A stretch of DNA of 64,000 nt, taken from the NCBI RefSeq assembly GCF_000789255.1, contig NZ_CP009552.1, positions 186,001 through 250,000 on the forward strand, written 5' to 3'. A program made the translations under genes and the position numbers. Of this stretch, positions 55,508 to 63,775 are shown one piece after another (position 1 is the first letter of the stretch; every line of letters starts with the position of its first letter). A model generated the notes under the pieces. The model was not told the origin of the DNA, ran no database searches, and saw only the letters and a list, made by a program, of their open reading frames with translations. The stretch is from Geoglobus acetivorans. Its GTDB lineage: Archaea > Halobacteriota > Archaeoglobi > Archaeoglobales > Archaeoglobaceae.

Positions 55508-57148
55508 ATGCGAAGCGACACGGTCAAGAAGGGTGTTGATAGGGTAGCCCACAGAGCGCTTTTAAGGGCTTTAGGTCTGACAGATGACGATTTTGATAAA
55601 CCATTCATCGGGATAGCCAACGCCTACAATACAGTTGTTCCTGGCCACATGGCCCTTGACAGAATAACTGAGTATGTGAAGCAGGGCATAATTGCCGCAG
55701 GCGGAGTTCCATTTGAGTTCGGAGTTATTGGAGTTTGTGACGGCATAGCGATGGGTCATGTTGGAATGAGCTACGCTTTACCTTCCAGGGAGGTCATAGC
55801 AGACTCCATAGAGGTCATGGTTGAGGCGCACAGATTTGATGGTCTGGTGGTTGTTGGCAGCTGCGACAAAATCGTGCCGGGAATGCTAATGGCAATGCTC
55901 AGGCTCGACATTCCTGCCATAGCCGTAACAGGCGGCCCGATGGTTGCGGAAAAGATTTACGGTGAGAGGGTTACGATAAAGGACGCTTTCGAGGCTGCAG
56001 GTCTTTACAAGGCAGGACAGCTCGACGACGAGGGACTGAAGCTTTACGAGAACTTCTGCGCACCATCGTGCGGAAGCTGTCAGGGGCTTTACACTGCAAA
56101 CACCATGCAGATTCTCACTGAAACTCTTGGCCTGAGCCTGCCCTACACCTCCACATCACCATGCGGCTCTTCGAGAAAGCTCAGAATAGCAAAAGAGGCT
56201 GGCAAGAGGGTAGTTGAGCTGGTCAGGCAGAACCTGAAGCCTTCAGACATCGTGACGGAGAGGAGCTTTGAGAACGCTGTAACGATGGACATGATGATTG
56301 GTGGTTCAACAAACACAGTGTTGCATCTGCCTGCAATTGCGAGGGAAGCAGGGATAAAGCTGAGCCTTGACGTGTTCGAGGAGATAAGCAGGAAGACCCC
56401 TCACCTGGTCAAGCTCGACCCGGCGAGCAGGGATGTGGTTGTTGATCTCGATGAAAGCGGAGGTGTGCCCATAATCTTCAGGAAGGCCAGGCAGTACTTC
56501 CACAACGAGCTAACTGTTGGTGGACTGAGAATCCACGAGATTGCAGAGCTTGCTGTCAGAAGAGGGGTGGACATAATAAGGGAGCCATCCAACCCGTACA
56601 GCAGAGAAGGTGGAATAGCGATTCTGAAGGGCAATATCGCAGAGAGAGGGGCAGTTGTGAAGGCTGCTGCTGTTGAGGAGGATATGAGGGTCTTCGAGGG
56701 TGAGGCAAGGGTTTTTGACTCTGAAAAGCTTGCTCTTGATGCTATTCTGGCAGGCGAGATTCAGGAGGGGCAGGTTGTCGTGATAAGGTACATGGGTCCG
56801 AGAGCTGCGGGAATGCCTGAAATGCTCCTGCCTACAGCAGCAATAGCTGGTATGGGGCTGCAGAGGGTTGCGCTCATAACAGACGGCAGATTCAGCGGTG
56901 CAACGAGAGGACCGGCAATAGGCCACATCTCTCCTGAAGCATTGGCTGGAGGAAACATCGCGCTGATTGAGGATGGAGATGTGATTGAGATCAACATTCC
57001 TGAAAGGAAGCTGAATGTCAGGCTGAGCGAGGACGAGCTTGCGGAGAGGAAGGAGAGGTGGAAGCCGAGAGAGATAAAGCACAGAGGATACCTGGCAAAA
57101 TACTCCAAGCTCGTGAGCGGTGCTGATGAGGGTGCAGTTCTGAGGTAA
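55508..57148 (+). CDS. ilvD: Dihydroxy-acid dehydratase
   Basis: 546 residues from ATG 55508 (an in-frame TTG lies at 55493). Third step of valine/isoleucine synthesis. Iron-sulfur cysteines lie in [10 protein letters not shown] and [47 protein letters not shown] and the C-terminal domain complete the family pattern. Normal length. It stands alone, with no other ilv genes nearby. Confidence 0.95.
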   Translation: MRSDTVKKGVDRVAHRALLRALGLTDDDFDKPFIGIANAYNTVVPGHMALDRITEYVKQGIIAAGGVPFEFGVIGVCDGIAMGHVGMSYALPSREVIADSIEVMVEAHRFDGLVVVGSCDKIVPGMLMAMLRLDIPAIAVTGGPMVAEKIYGERVTIKDAFEAAGLYKAGQLDDEGLKLYENFCAPSCGSCQGLYTANTMQILTETLGLSLPYTSTSPCGSSRKLRIAKEAGKRVVELVRQNLKPSDIVTERSFENAVTMDMMIGGSTNTVLHLPAIAREAGIKLSLDVFEEISRKTPHLVKLDPASRDVVVDLDESGGVPIIFRKARQYFHNELTVGGLRIHEIAELAVRRGVDIIREPSNPYSREGGIAILKGNIAERGAVVKAAAVEEDMRVFEGEARVFDSEKLALDAILAGEIQEGQVVVIRYMGPRAAGMPEMLLPTAAIAGMGLQRVALITDGRFSGATRGPAIGHISPEALAGGNIALIEDGDVIEINIPERKLNVRLSEDELAERKERWKPREIKHRGYLAKYSKLVSGADEGAVLR

Positions 57149-57262
57149 GGATTTTTTCCACTGTTATCTTTTTCAATACAATCTTTTAGAATAGTTGAGG
57201 TTGTTAATTTGGCGGCAATTATGCTCCAAACCTTTAAATTTTCTAAATACAGAAAACATTCA

Positions 57263-57484
57263 ATGAGTGCTGAAGCAGAGCTTTTAAAGGCAATTTATGA
57301 TGAGTTAAAGGTCATAAAAGAGGAGTTGAAAAAGTTAAGCAGCAAAATTGAGCTTATAGAAACTGGATTAATTCCAGAAGAGGAAATAAGCGAAGAAGAG
57401 GCAAGGGAACTTGAGAGGCTTGCTGAGGAGACGAAAAAAGACGGGATTCCATGGGATAAGCTTAAAGCCGAGCTCGACCTATGA
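57263..57484 (+). CDS. RelB-like antitoxin
   Basis: 73 residues from ATG 57263. An N-terminal coiled-coil-like helix (LLKAIYDELKVIKEELKKL) is followed by an acidic tail (EEEISEEEARELERL, then DGIPWDKLKAELDL), the layout of archaeal antitoxins that wrap a RelE toxin. CAAACCTTTAAATT at about 57228-57241 is its BRE/TATA. Its stop overlaps the toxin start in an ATGA. Confidence 0.8.
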   Translation: MSAEAELLKAIYDELKVIKEELKKLSSKIELIETGLIPEEEISEEEARELERLAEETKKDGIPWDKLKAELDL

Positions 57485-57747
57485 GTTACGAGATCATAGT
57501 TCATTCCAGAGCTGCTAAATCGATTAAAGAGCTACCAAAATCACACAGAGCTAAGCTTTCTGAATTTCTGGATACTCTGAAGAACAATCCTGTTCCTTTC
57601 AGGAAATTCGATATAAAGAAACTAAAAGGATATCAAGACAGATACAGAGCACGTTTCGGGGATTTCAGGTTGACCTATCAGATTGATAAAAAAGAAAAGG
57701 TTATTCTGGTTTTGAAGCTTGAAAGGCGTGGGAGGGCGTATAAATAG
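57481..57747 (+). CDS. RelE/ParE-type toxin
   Basis: 88 residues. YEIIVHSRAAKSIKELPK, KKLKGYQDRYRARFGDFRL and VILVLKLERRGRAYK are the RelE fold with basic residues and an Arg/Tyr-rich end, used in RelE toxins for mRNA cleavage on the ribosome. It overlaps its antitoxin by 4 nt. The pair appears intact. Remnants of other such modules follow. Confidence 0.88.
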   Translation: MSYEIIVHSRAAKSIKELPKSHRAKLSEFLDTLKNNPVPFRKFDIKKLKGYQDRYRARFGDFRLTYQIDKKEKVILVLKLERRGRAYK

Positions 57748-57754
57748 GGGTGAG

Positions 57755-57915
57755 CTAAGCAGATCCTTGCAAAAGGTCTCGGGACGATAGGAATGGTGTG
57801 GTTCCTTCAGAGCTTTAATACTGTAGTGAGGGACTACACTAAGGAGAGATGAGAGTGACCTGATGGAGTGTGGAAGACATCGTGATAAGGATCATGAATG
57901 CCAATAAGTGGAATT
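57755..57915 (+). pseudogene. Antitoxin-like gene remnant
   Basis: KQILAKGLGTIGMVWFLQSF and RDYTKER, then after a frame change SVEDIVIRIMNANK, read as the middle and end of a small archaeal protein family ending in a DYTKER-type motif, often found beside PIN toxins. A stop follows the first part and there is no start, so it is dead. It lies just upstream of the second IS. Bases 57916-58053 hold nothing convincing. Confidence 0.45.
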
Positions 57916-58053
57916 TTTTTGGATGTCACATTTGAAGAGCTGGAAAAATCATTTTGCCAAAAATCTCTCTCCTTGTCCAGATAGGCACATCCCAACCCAA
58001 TCAAAAACTGCACCTCTGTTCCAGACGAATTTTTCCACACCATGCAAAAAAAC

Positions 58054-59029
58054 TGTAGTATCCCGAAATCACTTTACACCCGAACAAACCTGCAACGTGA
58101 GGAAGCTGACGAACAAGGACATAGTAAGAATTGTGAAGCAGTGGCTTAAAGGAAAGCCGGTGAGAAAGATAGCGGATTTCTTTCAAGTAACAAGGCAGAG
58201 AATCCATCAGATAATCAAAAAGTTCAGGGAAACAGGAGAAATTCCTTTCCTTCGAAAACCAGGAAGAAAACCCAAAGAGATAGACGAAGAAATGGAGAGA
58301 ATAATTCTGGAAGCTCACAAACAGTTCAACCTTGGACCAGTTCACTTAGAAAAGAAAATAGAAGAGATCCACGGCATTCATATCCCACACAACACAATCT
58401 ACAAAGTCCTGCTTAATCACTGTCTGGTGGAGGAGAACATGAAGAAGAAAAGGCAGAGGAAATGGGTTCGCTTTGAAAGAAAACATTCAATGGAGTTATG
58501 GCAGGGAGACTGGAAAATGATTCATCTCAATGGAGAAGAGAAATGGGTCATAGCCTTCATGGACGATGCAAGCAGAGTGGTAACCTGCTTTGGTGTTTTT
58601 GATGAAGCCACAACAGAGAACACGATAAAAGTACTTGAGAATGGATTCAGGGAGTATGGTGTTCCAGATGAGATACTAACGGATCATGGAACTCAATTCG
58701 TTCCTGCAAGGAACAGGGATGAAGCTAAGCACAAATTCAAGCAGTTTCTTGCTGAGCATGGTGTAAAGCATGTTGTTGCGAGAATAAAGCATCCACAAAC
58801 CAATGGTAAGATAGAGAGATTCTTTGGCGAGGTTGAGAGGAGAGCTGATAAATTTGGCTCTGTTGATGCAGTTGTCAGATGGCATAATGAAGTTAAGCCT
58901 CACAAAAGCTTGGATTGGGATGAGCCATGCAACGTGTTCTGGTATAAGCTCTCTCCAGAGAGGATTATGTGGTTTGTAAGGAGGTGGTGGGATTGAAGAG
59001 AAAGTGTAGAATTAATCTGGGATACCACA
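58054..59029 (+). mobile_element. 976-bp insertion sequence related to ISA0963
   Basis: Ends TGTAGTATCCCGAAATCACT and, inverted at the right end, TGTGGTATCCCAGATTAATT, are imperfect terminal repeats in the same TGT...ACA style. The flanking 15-mers (ACCATGCAAAAAAAC; TTAAGAAAGGGAGGT) do not match, so no target duplication remains. The transposase is clearly homologous to but distinct from the ISA0963-like one. Confidence 0.75.
58097..58996 (+). CDS. IS481-family transposase, second type
   Basis: 299 residues from GTG 58097, inside the element; the frame open from 57908 reads flanking DNA. HTH KPVRKIADFFQVTRQRIHQI, basic linker, then ELWQGDW (Asp 1), ILTDHGTQF (Asp 2) and HPQTNGKIERFF (Glu). 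All catalytic residues are present. Shares the layout and the C-terminal SPERIMWF...RRWW with the ISA0963-like protein but perhaps half of its residues. Confidence 0.92.
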   Translation: MRKLTNKDIVRIVKQWLKGKPVRKIADFFQVTRQRIHQIIKKFRETGEIPFLRKPGRKPKEIDEEMERIILEAHKQFNLGPVHLEKKIEEIHGIHIPHNTIYKVLLNHCLVEENMKKKRQRKWVRFERKHSMELWQGDWKMIHLNGEEKWVIAFMDDASRVVTCFGVFDEATTENTIKVLENGFREYGVPDEILTDHGTQFVPARNRDEAKHKFKQFLAEHGVKHVVARIKHPQTNGKIERFFGEVERRADKFGSVDAVVRWHNEVKPHKSLDWDEPCNVFWYKLSPERIMWFVRRWWD

Positions 59030-59054
59030 TTAAGAAAGGGAGGTGAAAAAGATT

Positions 59055-59264
59055 ATGAAAGTTGAGTATGATCCGGAGGCAGATATTCTCTATATCAGGA
59101 TCAAGGAAGATGAGATCAAGGATACTGTTGATTGGAATGACGACATATGGGCAGATTTGAACGAAAAAGGAGAAGTGGTTGGAATTGAAATCTGGAAAGC
59201 GAGAAAACACGTAATTTCAGAAATTCTGAGGTATTTGAATAGAGCAAAGGAAATAGAAGTTTAA
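59055..59264 (+). CDS. DUF2283 protein
   Basis: 69 residues from ATG 59055, after GGGAGGTG; GTG 59043 is in frame. KVEYDPEADILYIRI and GEVVGIEIWKARKH are the DUF2283 pattern. These small proteins are often found with toxin genes and are thought to be antitoxins or regulators; no partner survives beside it. It begins 25 bp after the second IS and ends 10 bp before the target duplication of IS copy 3. Confidence 0.85.
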   Translation: MKVEYDPEADILYIRIKEDEIKDTVDWNDDIWADLNEKGEVVGIEIWKARKHVISEILRYLNRAKEIEV

Positions 59265-59274
59265 AATCTTTTTT

Positions 59275-59289
59275 GCTGCGATTATACTG
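59275..59289. repeat. Target duplication of IS copy 3, left
   Basis: GCTGCGATTATACTG, repeated exactly at 60253-60267 on the other side of the element. Confidence 0.97.
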
Positions 59290-60252
59290 TGTCTTTTCCC
59301 GAAATTATTTCCCACTTCAACAAACCCCCATGTGAAACTTGACGAGAAAGCGATAAAATGGATTATCAGAGAGAAAGAGAAGGGTACACCGACAAAGGAG
59401 ATAGCAGAGATCGAAAACATAACACCAAGAAGAGTAAATCAGATCTACAAGCAATACAAAGATACTGGAGAAATACCAAAGCCAAAGAAACCAGGTAGAC
59501 CTAAAAAAGAACTATCAGAAGAAGAAATAGAAGCCATAAAAGAAGCCTATGAAGAGTACAGGTGTAATGCAGTAGTTCTCCAAACAATCTTAAAGGAAAG
59601 AGGTTACAGAATAAGCAAGAACAAAATACACGAAGTGTTGAGAATGAACGGCTATGCTAAGGAGGAGAAGAACAAGAAAAAGCGTAAAAAGTGGATAAGG
59701 TATGAGAGAAAGCACTCTATGGAATTATGGCATGCAGACTGGTTTTTCTATAACGGGAAGTGGATAATTGCTTATCTGGACGATGCTTCCCGTCTGATTA
59801 CTGGTTACGGAGTATTTGATAAAGCAACATCTGAGAATGCCATAAAAGTGCTAAAAGAAGCCATGGATGATTATGGCAGGCCGGAATCAATCCTGACGGA
59901 TAGAGGTACTCAGTTCTACGCATCTGCAGGGGAGAAGAAGGCTAAAGGAGTATCTAAATTTGAGAAATTCCTTGCAGAGAATGAAATTAAGCATATTGTG
60001 GGTAGGGTGAATCACCCACAAACGAATGGAAAGATAGAGAGGTTCTATGGAACGCTGGAAGCTAAAATCAAGTATTTCGATACAGTAGATGAATTCATGG
60101 AGTGGTACAATCACAAAAGACCCCACATGAGTCTCAACTTAGATGAACTGGAGACTCCCTATAAAGCATTTTTGAGAAAGTTGACTCCTGAGAGAATATT
60201 GAGTTATTCGTGGAGGTGGTTTGATGGTGGGAAATGATTTTAGGAAACTACA
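59290..60252 (+). mobile_element. 963-bp insertion sequence, copy 3 (ISA0963-like)
   Basis: Same ends and length as copies 1 and 2, flanked by a perfect 15-bp direct duplication. This copy defines the target-site length for the family in this genome and shows a recent insertion. It lies between a DUF2283 gene and a broken nucleotidyltransferase gene, not near a tRNA. Confidence 0.97.
59332..60237 (+). CDS. IS481-family transposase, copy 3
   Basis: 301 residues from the internal GTG, identical in protein sequence to copy 1. HTH domain, second HTH-like region, then the DDE core with all three acids. See copy 1 for motif positions. Intact, so probably able to move itself and the other copies. 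Confidence 0.95.
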   Translation: MKLDEKAIKWIIREKEKGTPTKEIAEIENITPRRVNQIYKQYKDTGEIPKPKKPGRPKKELSEEEIEAIKEAYEEYRCNAVVLQTILKERGYRISKNKIHEVLRMNGYAKEEKNKKKRKKWIRYERKHSMELWHADWFFYNGKWIIAYLDDASRLITGYGVFDKATSENAIKVLKEAMDDYGRPESILTDRGTQFYASAGEKKAKGVSKFEKFLAENEIKHIVGRVNHPQTNGKIERFYGTLEAKIKYFDTVDEFMEWYNHKRPHMSLNLDELETPYKAFLRKLTPERILSYSWRWFDGGK

Positions 60253-60267
60253 GCTGCGATTATACTG
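60253..60267. repeat. Target duplication of IS copy 3, right
   Basis: GCTGCGATTATACTG, exact copy of 59275-59289. Confidence 0.97.
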
Positions 60268-60270
60268 TAA

Positions 60271-60498
60271 ATCTTCAAGTGGCAAACAGTAGCATGGGGC
60301 GATTTTACCGATGAAAGTGACATTGATGTGCTGGTTGTAGGTGATGTAAGACTTGAGGATATCTCAAAAATAACCTCACACATTCTTTTGAAATACGGGG
60401 AGGTAATATCCGCAATGGTTAGAACAGAGGAGGTAATGAGCAGAAAATCATTCTCCTTTTACAGAAACATCCTGAGGGAAGGCGTGGAAATTGCATGA
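60271..60498 (+). pseudogene. MNT-type nucleotidyltransferase, N-terminus missing
   Basis: WGDFTDESDIDVLVVGD keeps the two catalytic Asp of the minimal nucleotidyltransferase, and the rest of the small domain runs to TGA 60496-60498. The front of the gene, with the GS motif helix (normally FGSxARG), is lost: there is only KWQTVAWGDF and then a stop at 60268. Because the IS copy 3 duplication is perfect, the loss is not due to that insertion. Overlaps the HEPN gene by 8 nt. In MNT-HEPN pairs this protein is the antitoxin. Confidence 0.65.
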
Positions 60499-60880
60499 TG
60501 AGGTTGCCGAGCAGATTTCTATGGCTGAAGAATGCTTGGAAAAGGCAAAATTACTCCTATCCAGTGAATATTATCGGGGTGCAGCTTCAAGAGCTTATTA
60601 TGCCATGTTCCATGCTGCAAAAGCCATGTTACTAGCGAAAAACATCTCTCCAAAAAGACACGTTGGCGTTTTGAGAATGCTCGGTGTCGAATTTGTCAAC
60701 AAAGGCTATCTCGAAGAAACCTATGCTGAAGCGTACAAACTTGCATTTGACATCAGAATGGATGCAGATTATGAAGGCGGGCTGAAATTGAGCAAAGAGA
60801 TGGCCGAGCAGGTGGTACACGATGCCGAGGAGTTCTTGAAGAAAGCAAGAATCGTGATTGAGCAGATTGCCAGTGAATGA
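60491..60880 (+). CDS. HEPN-domain protein (MNT-HEPN toxin type)
   Basis: 129 residues from TTG 60491, overlapping the broken MNT gene. All-helical; SRAYYAMFHAAKAMLLAKN is the conserved HEPN helix. HEPN proteins of this kind are RNases kept in check by AMPylation from MNT. The open frame is intact although its antitoxin is truncated, so either it is weak, or the MNT fragment is still made from an upstream start, or a relative elsewhere compensates. Confidence 0.85.
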   Translation: MHDEVAEQISMAEECLEKAKLLLSSEYYRGAASRAYYAMFHAAKAMLLAKNISPKRHVGVLRMLGVEFVNKGYLEETYAEAYKLAFDIRMDADYEGGLKLSKEMAEQVVHDAEEFLKKARIVIEQIASE

Positions 60881-60969
60881 ACTCCATCCAGTTAACACCC
60901 CGGCTCTTTTGCCATGACCTGTATTGCAGAAACAGCATGATTTTTATCTGTGCCAGACAAGTAATGTTC

Positions 60970-61701
60970 ATGATGCTCGTAGATACTCACATCCATTCTG
61001 AGGGCAGGAGCGTTGAGGATTTGAAGCACATGGCCGGGAACGGGATAAAGAAGGCCATAACCTGCGCCTTTTACCCGATACAGCCTGAATTTCCCGAAAC
61101 CCTGATGGATCTCGCAAGAAAACTGACGGAATTTGAACCTGAGAGGGGAAAGAAGGCCGGAATGGAGATTCATTCTGCGGTGGGAATTCATCCGAGGTGT
61201 ATCCCTCCAGGATGGGAAAGAGTCCTCGAGTTCATCGAGAGCTATTCAGGATATGTCGCTATTGGTGAGATAGGACTTGAAGACGGCAGTGATGAAGAAA
61301 AGGAGGTTCTGAAAGCCCAGTTACAGCTTGCGAAGAAACTCGACATCCCGGCAGTAATCCACACTCCCAGAAAGAACAAGGAGGTGATTCTCGAGAAAAC
61401 CCTGCAAATTCTTGAAGATGTGTCCTTCCCTGAGGAGCTCGCCCTGATAGACCACAACTCCGTCGGGACTGTGAAAGCTGTGCTTGAAAAGGGATACTGG
61501 GCCGGAATAACCGTGCAGCCCGGAAAGCTCACCGTGGATGAGGCTGTAAGGATAATTGAGGAGTTCGGAGATGAGAGGCTGATTGCCAACAGCGACACCG
61601 GTTTCAGCGAGTCGGACATGCTTGCAGTGAAGAGGCTGTACGATGCATGCGAGAACGAGAGGGTTGTTAGGAAGAATGCGGAGAGGTTTTTCGGGATTTG
61701 A
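60970..61701 (+). CDS. TatD-related metal-dependent hydrolase
   Basis: 243 residues from ATG 60970 (ATG 60964 and 60973 are also possible). An amidohydrolase-type barrel: LVDTHIHSEG (metal His-x-His), SAVGIHPR, AIGEIGLEDG (Glu), PAVIHTPRK (His), LIDHNS and ANSDTGF (Asp). These positions match TatD deoxyribonuclease-like proteins; the archaeal branch has no proven substrate. A TATA-like TTTTTATC near 60940 implies a very short leader. Confidence 0.85.
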   Translation: MMLVDTHIHSEGRSVEDLKHMAGNGIKKAITCAFYPIQPEFPETLMDLARKLTEFEPERGKKAGMEIHSAVGIHPRCIPPGWERVLEFIESYSGYVAIGEIGLEDGSDEEKEVLKAQLQLAKKLDIPAVIHTPRKNKEVILEKTLQILEDVSFPEELALIDHNSVGTVKAVLEKGYWAGITVQPGKLTVDEAVRIIEEFGDERLIANSDTGFSESDMLAVKRLYDACENERVVRKNAERFFGI

Positions 61702-61778
61702 CTGAGAAACCTTTTTATTTTCCAGAACCAGTAGTCTACCTTGCTAACCCCATTATATTTGCGAGCGTGTGTCGCAAT

Positions 61779-61912
61779 CATGGATTTCGGGTTACTGGAT
61801 GGAGCTGTGAGACGGAGGGGAAGCCTGACCGAATCTCCGAACTCCTGAGGATGAGTTGACTGAAGTGGAGATTGAGGGACTCAGCAGATTAAACGAGGGG
61901 ATGAGGGAGTGA
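61779..61912 (+). pseudogene. Small gene remnant
   Basis: A TATA element (CATTATATTTG, about 61751) leads to ATG 61779 and a 22-codon frame (MDFGLLDGAVRRRG...). After a frame change the DNA encodes RTPEDELTEVEIEGLSRLNE ending at 61912. This looks like a short protein broken by one or two indels. Family not recognised. 61913-61957 is empty. Confidence 0.3.
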
Positions 61913-61957
61913 AAAACCCCTCTTGACAATCTTCCTTGAGGTGGGAAAACAGTGTCC

Positions 61958-62458
61958 ATGGAGAGGGCAATAGCTAAACGTTTTGGGCTTGAAAGCCCGG
62001 AGGACTGGATGAGGCATGCAAATCCCCGGAGCGTGATTACGAGGTTCACAACATTGCCACTTTTGGTACTTGCGGTCTGGTCGAGGGTCTGGCTCGGCTG
62101 GTATTCCCTGATTTTTGTTGGGGTGGTTGTCGCCTGGTCTATGATAAATCCAACCCTTTTCGCAAAACAGACGAAGATTGACAGCTGGTGGTCGAAGTGT
62201 GTGGCTGGCGAGTATTTCTGGGCAAACAGGGATAAGTTCCCGGTCGCTGACTATCATTACGGGGTCATTAGGGTACTGACGTTTTTGCAGGCTGCCGGCG
62301 GAGTCTTTCTCATAGTGGGGATGTACCTGCTCGACGTCTGGATGACCATCGCAGGAGTTGTCTGGGTGTATCTCAGCAAGATGTGGTTTCTTGACAGAAT
62401 GGTCTGGATATATGAGGAGATGAAGGATCACGCTGGTGAGCTGGAAAGAGGCACATAA
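61958..62458 (+). CDS. DUF6653-like membrane protein
   Basis: 166 residues from ATG 61958 (GTG 61952 also possible). RFGLESPEDWMRHANPRSV at the start, two membrane segments (about 33-70), a loop with WWSKCVAGEYFWANRD, two more segments (about 105-140) and an acidic tail. The N-terminal phrase is typical of a family of small archaeal membrane proteins now called DUF6653. Function unknown. Confidence 0.7.
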   Translation: MERAIAKRFGLESPEDWMRHANPRSVITRFTTLPLLVLAVWSRVWLGWYSLIFVGVVVAWSMINPTLFAKQTKIDSWWSKCVAGEYFWANRDKFPVADYHYGVIRVLTFLQAAGGVFLIVGMYLLDVWMTIAGVVWVYLSKMWFLDRMVWIYEEMKDHAGELERGT

Positions 62459-62507
62459 TCCAGGGGCGTCTTAAAAACTTAAAATGCGATCAATTTGGCC
62501 GGAGTGG

Positions 62508-63488
62508 CTAAGTCTTCCTGCAAACGTATATCCTCCTCGTGAGACTCTTGTGCAGCCTCTGGTAAAGCTTGTATTCAACTTCGAACCTCTCCTTTACGAG
62601 GTCGTCAACGTCAATGTTTGTGAGAAACACGGCCCTTTTGCCCATCCTCAGCACCCGGTGAAATTCATCAAGAGCACTGCTGTAAAGCTCGTGAATCTCA
62701 CCGAGGCTCTTCGTGGACTGCAGATAGGGAAAGTCCGTGACGATACCGTCAACGCTCTCTTCTCTGAGACCCATGCTCTTCACGTCACCGATCATTACAT
62801 TTCTTGGAAGTCCGTAGTACTGCAGGTTAACTCCGCAGCCCTCCGCTATGACCCTGTATGCCTCAATTCCGATGAAATCCAGCCCCATGAGGCCAGCCTC
62901 AACCAGAATTGTGCCTGTGCCGCACATCGGGTCGAGTATTGTGCCGTCTTTAATGCCTGTAATGTTGACCAGGCTCCTCGCTATCCTTGGCAGAATCGCT
63001 CCCGGTCTGAAGAACGGTTTTAGGTCTGGCCTTCTCAGCAGGAACTGCTTCCTGTCAGTCTCGTGCATAAGAATTCCTGCATGAATTCTGTCAGAGAAGT
63101 AAACCTTAACCACGTGATCGGGCTTTGAAACGCTTATCTCTGCTCCTCTCCTCCAGAGAATCGCCCCGAGTTCCCTCTCGAGCCTGAGAGAGTCTGCCTT
63201 TTTCCCTCCGATGTTCCTGACCCTCACGCAGATCTTCCCTTCAGGAATTTCCATCTGTTTAAAGTGCTCCTTCAGCTTTTCAAGACTCGCGCATGAGAAT
63301 AGATGCTCGCTAACCTCGTGGATGAGCCCGAACCTGTGGAAGTATCCGGATATTTCCTCAGAGCATTCTCCAGCCACAATCTGGGCGTCTGTGCTTTCAG
63401 TGTGGCCATCAAAAACGTTCAGAAACGTCTCAGCTTCTATTCTGGCAAGCTCCTCGAACTCTCCGCTCAGATAAAATATCAGCCTCAT
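62508..63488 (-). CDS. trmG10: tRNA (guanine(10)-N2)-dimethyltransferase
   Basis: 326 residues. An N-terminal THUMP domain (about 1-145) is followed by a Rossmann methylase with motif I DPMCGTGTIL and motif IV TDFPYLQS, where the usual DPPY is DFPY, as in Trm-G10 relatives. It methylates G10 of tRNAs. Upstream SRP19 overlaps by 4 nt. Convergent with the DUF6653-like gene. Confidence 0.9.
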   Translation of the reverse strand: MRLIFYLSGEFEELARIEAETFLNVFDGHTESTDAQIVAGECSEEISGYFHRFGLIHEVSEHLFSCASLEKLKEHFKQMEIPEGKICVRVRNIGGKKADSLRLERELGAILWRRGAEISVSKPDHVVKVYFSDRIHAGILMHETDRKQFLLRRPDLKPFFRPGAILPRIARSLVNITGIKDGTILDPMCGTGTILVEAGLMGLDFIGIEAYRVIAEGCGVNLQYYGLPRNVMIGDVKSMGLREESVDGIVTDFPYLQSTKSLGEIHELYSSALDEFHRVLRMGKRAVFLTNIDVDDLVKERFEVEYKLYQRLHKSLTRRIYVCRKT

Positions 63489-63775
63489 CCCCGCATTTCC
63501 TTTATTTTCTCCGCAAGTCTGATCATCAGTTCGGTTTTCTTCAATTTCTTCTCAACTCTGATCCGGCCTCCCTCCTCCCACCAGCACCGGGGGTACTTTT
63601 TCTGCTCCACATCATAGCTGAGACCGAGAGCCTCGCATGCTTTTGCAAGCTCGTCCAGCTTCACGTTAGGGACGGCAAACCTTCTGGGGATTTTCCTCCC
63701 CTCGCTCCTGCTCTTCTTTTTGTCAATGTTGACCGTCCAGATTACGTAACTACTTCCTCCTTCTTGCAAGCTCAT
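63485..63775 (-). CDS. srp19: Signal recognition particle 19-kDa protein
   Basis: 96 residues. YVIWTVNIDKKKSRSEGRKI, RRFAVPNVKLDEL and QKKYPRCWWEEGGRIRV are the conserved SRP19 blocks; it clamps the SRP RNA helices 6 and 8. The start is not certain: ATG 63775 lies inside hisE, while GGAGG at about 63755-63760 would suit a start further in, where no ATG, GTG or TTG is in frame. trmG10 follows with a 4-nt overlap. Confidence 0.92.
   Translation of the reverse strand: MSLQEGGSSYVIWTVNIDKKKSRSEGRKIPRRFAVPNVKLDELAKACEALGLSYDVEQKKYPRCWWEEGGRIRVEKKLKKTELMIRLAEKIKEMRG

Noticed and set aside
57908-58096. N-terminal extension of the second transposase
   Set aside because: Crosses the IS left end at 58054 and has no HTH or family sequence; GTG 58097 gives a normal-length protein.
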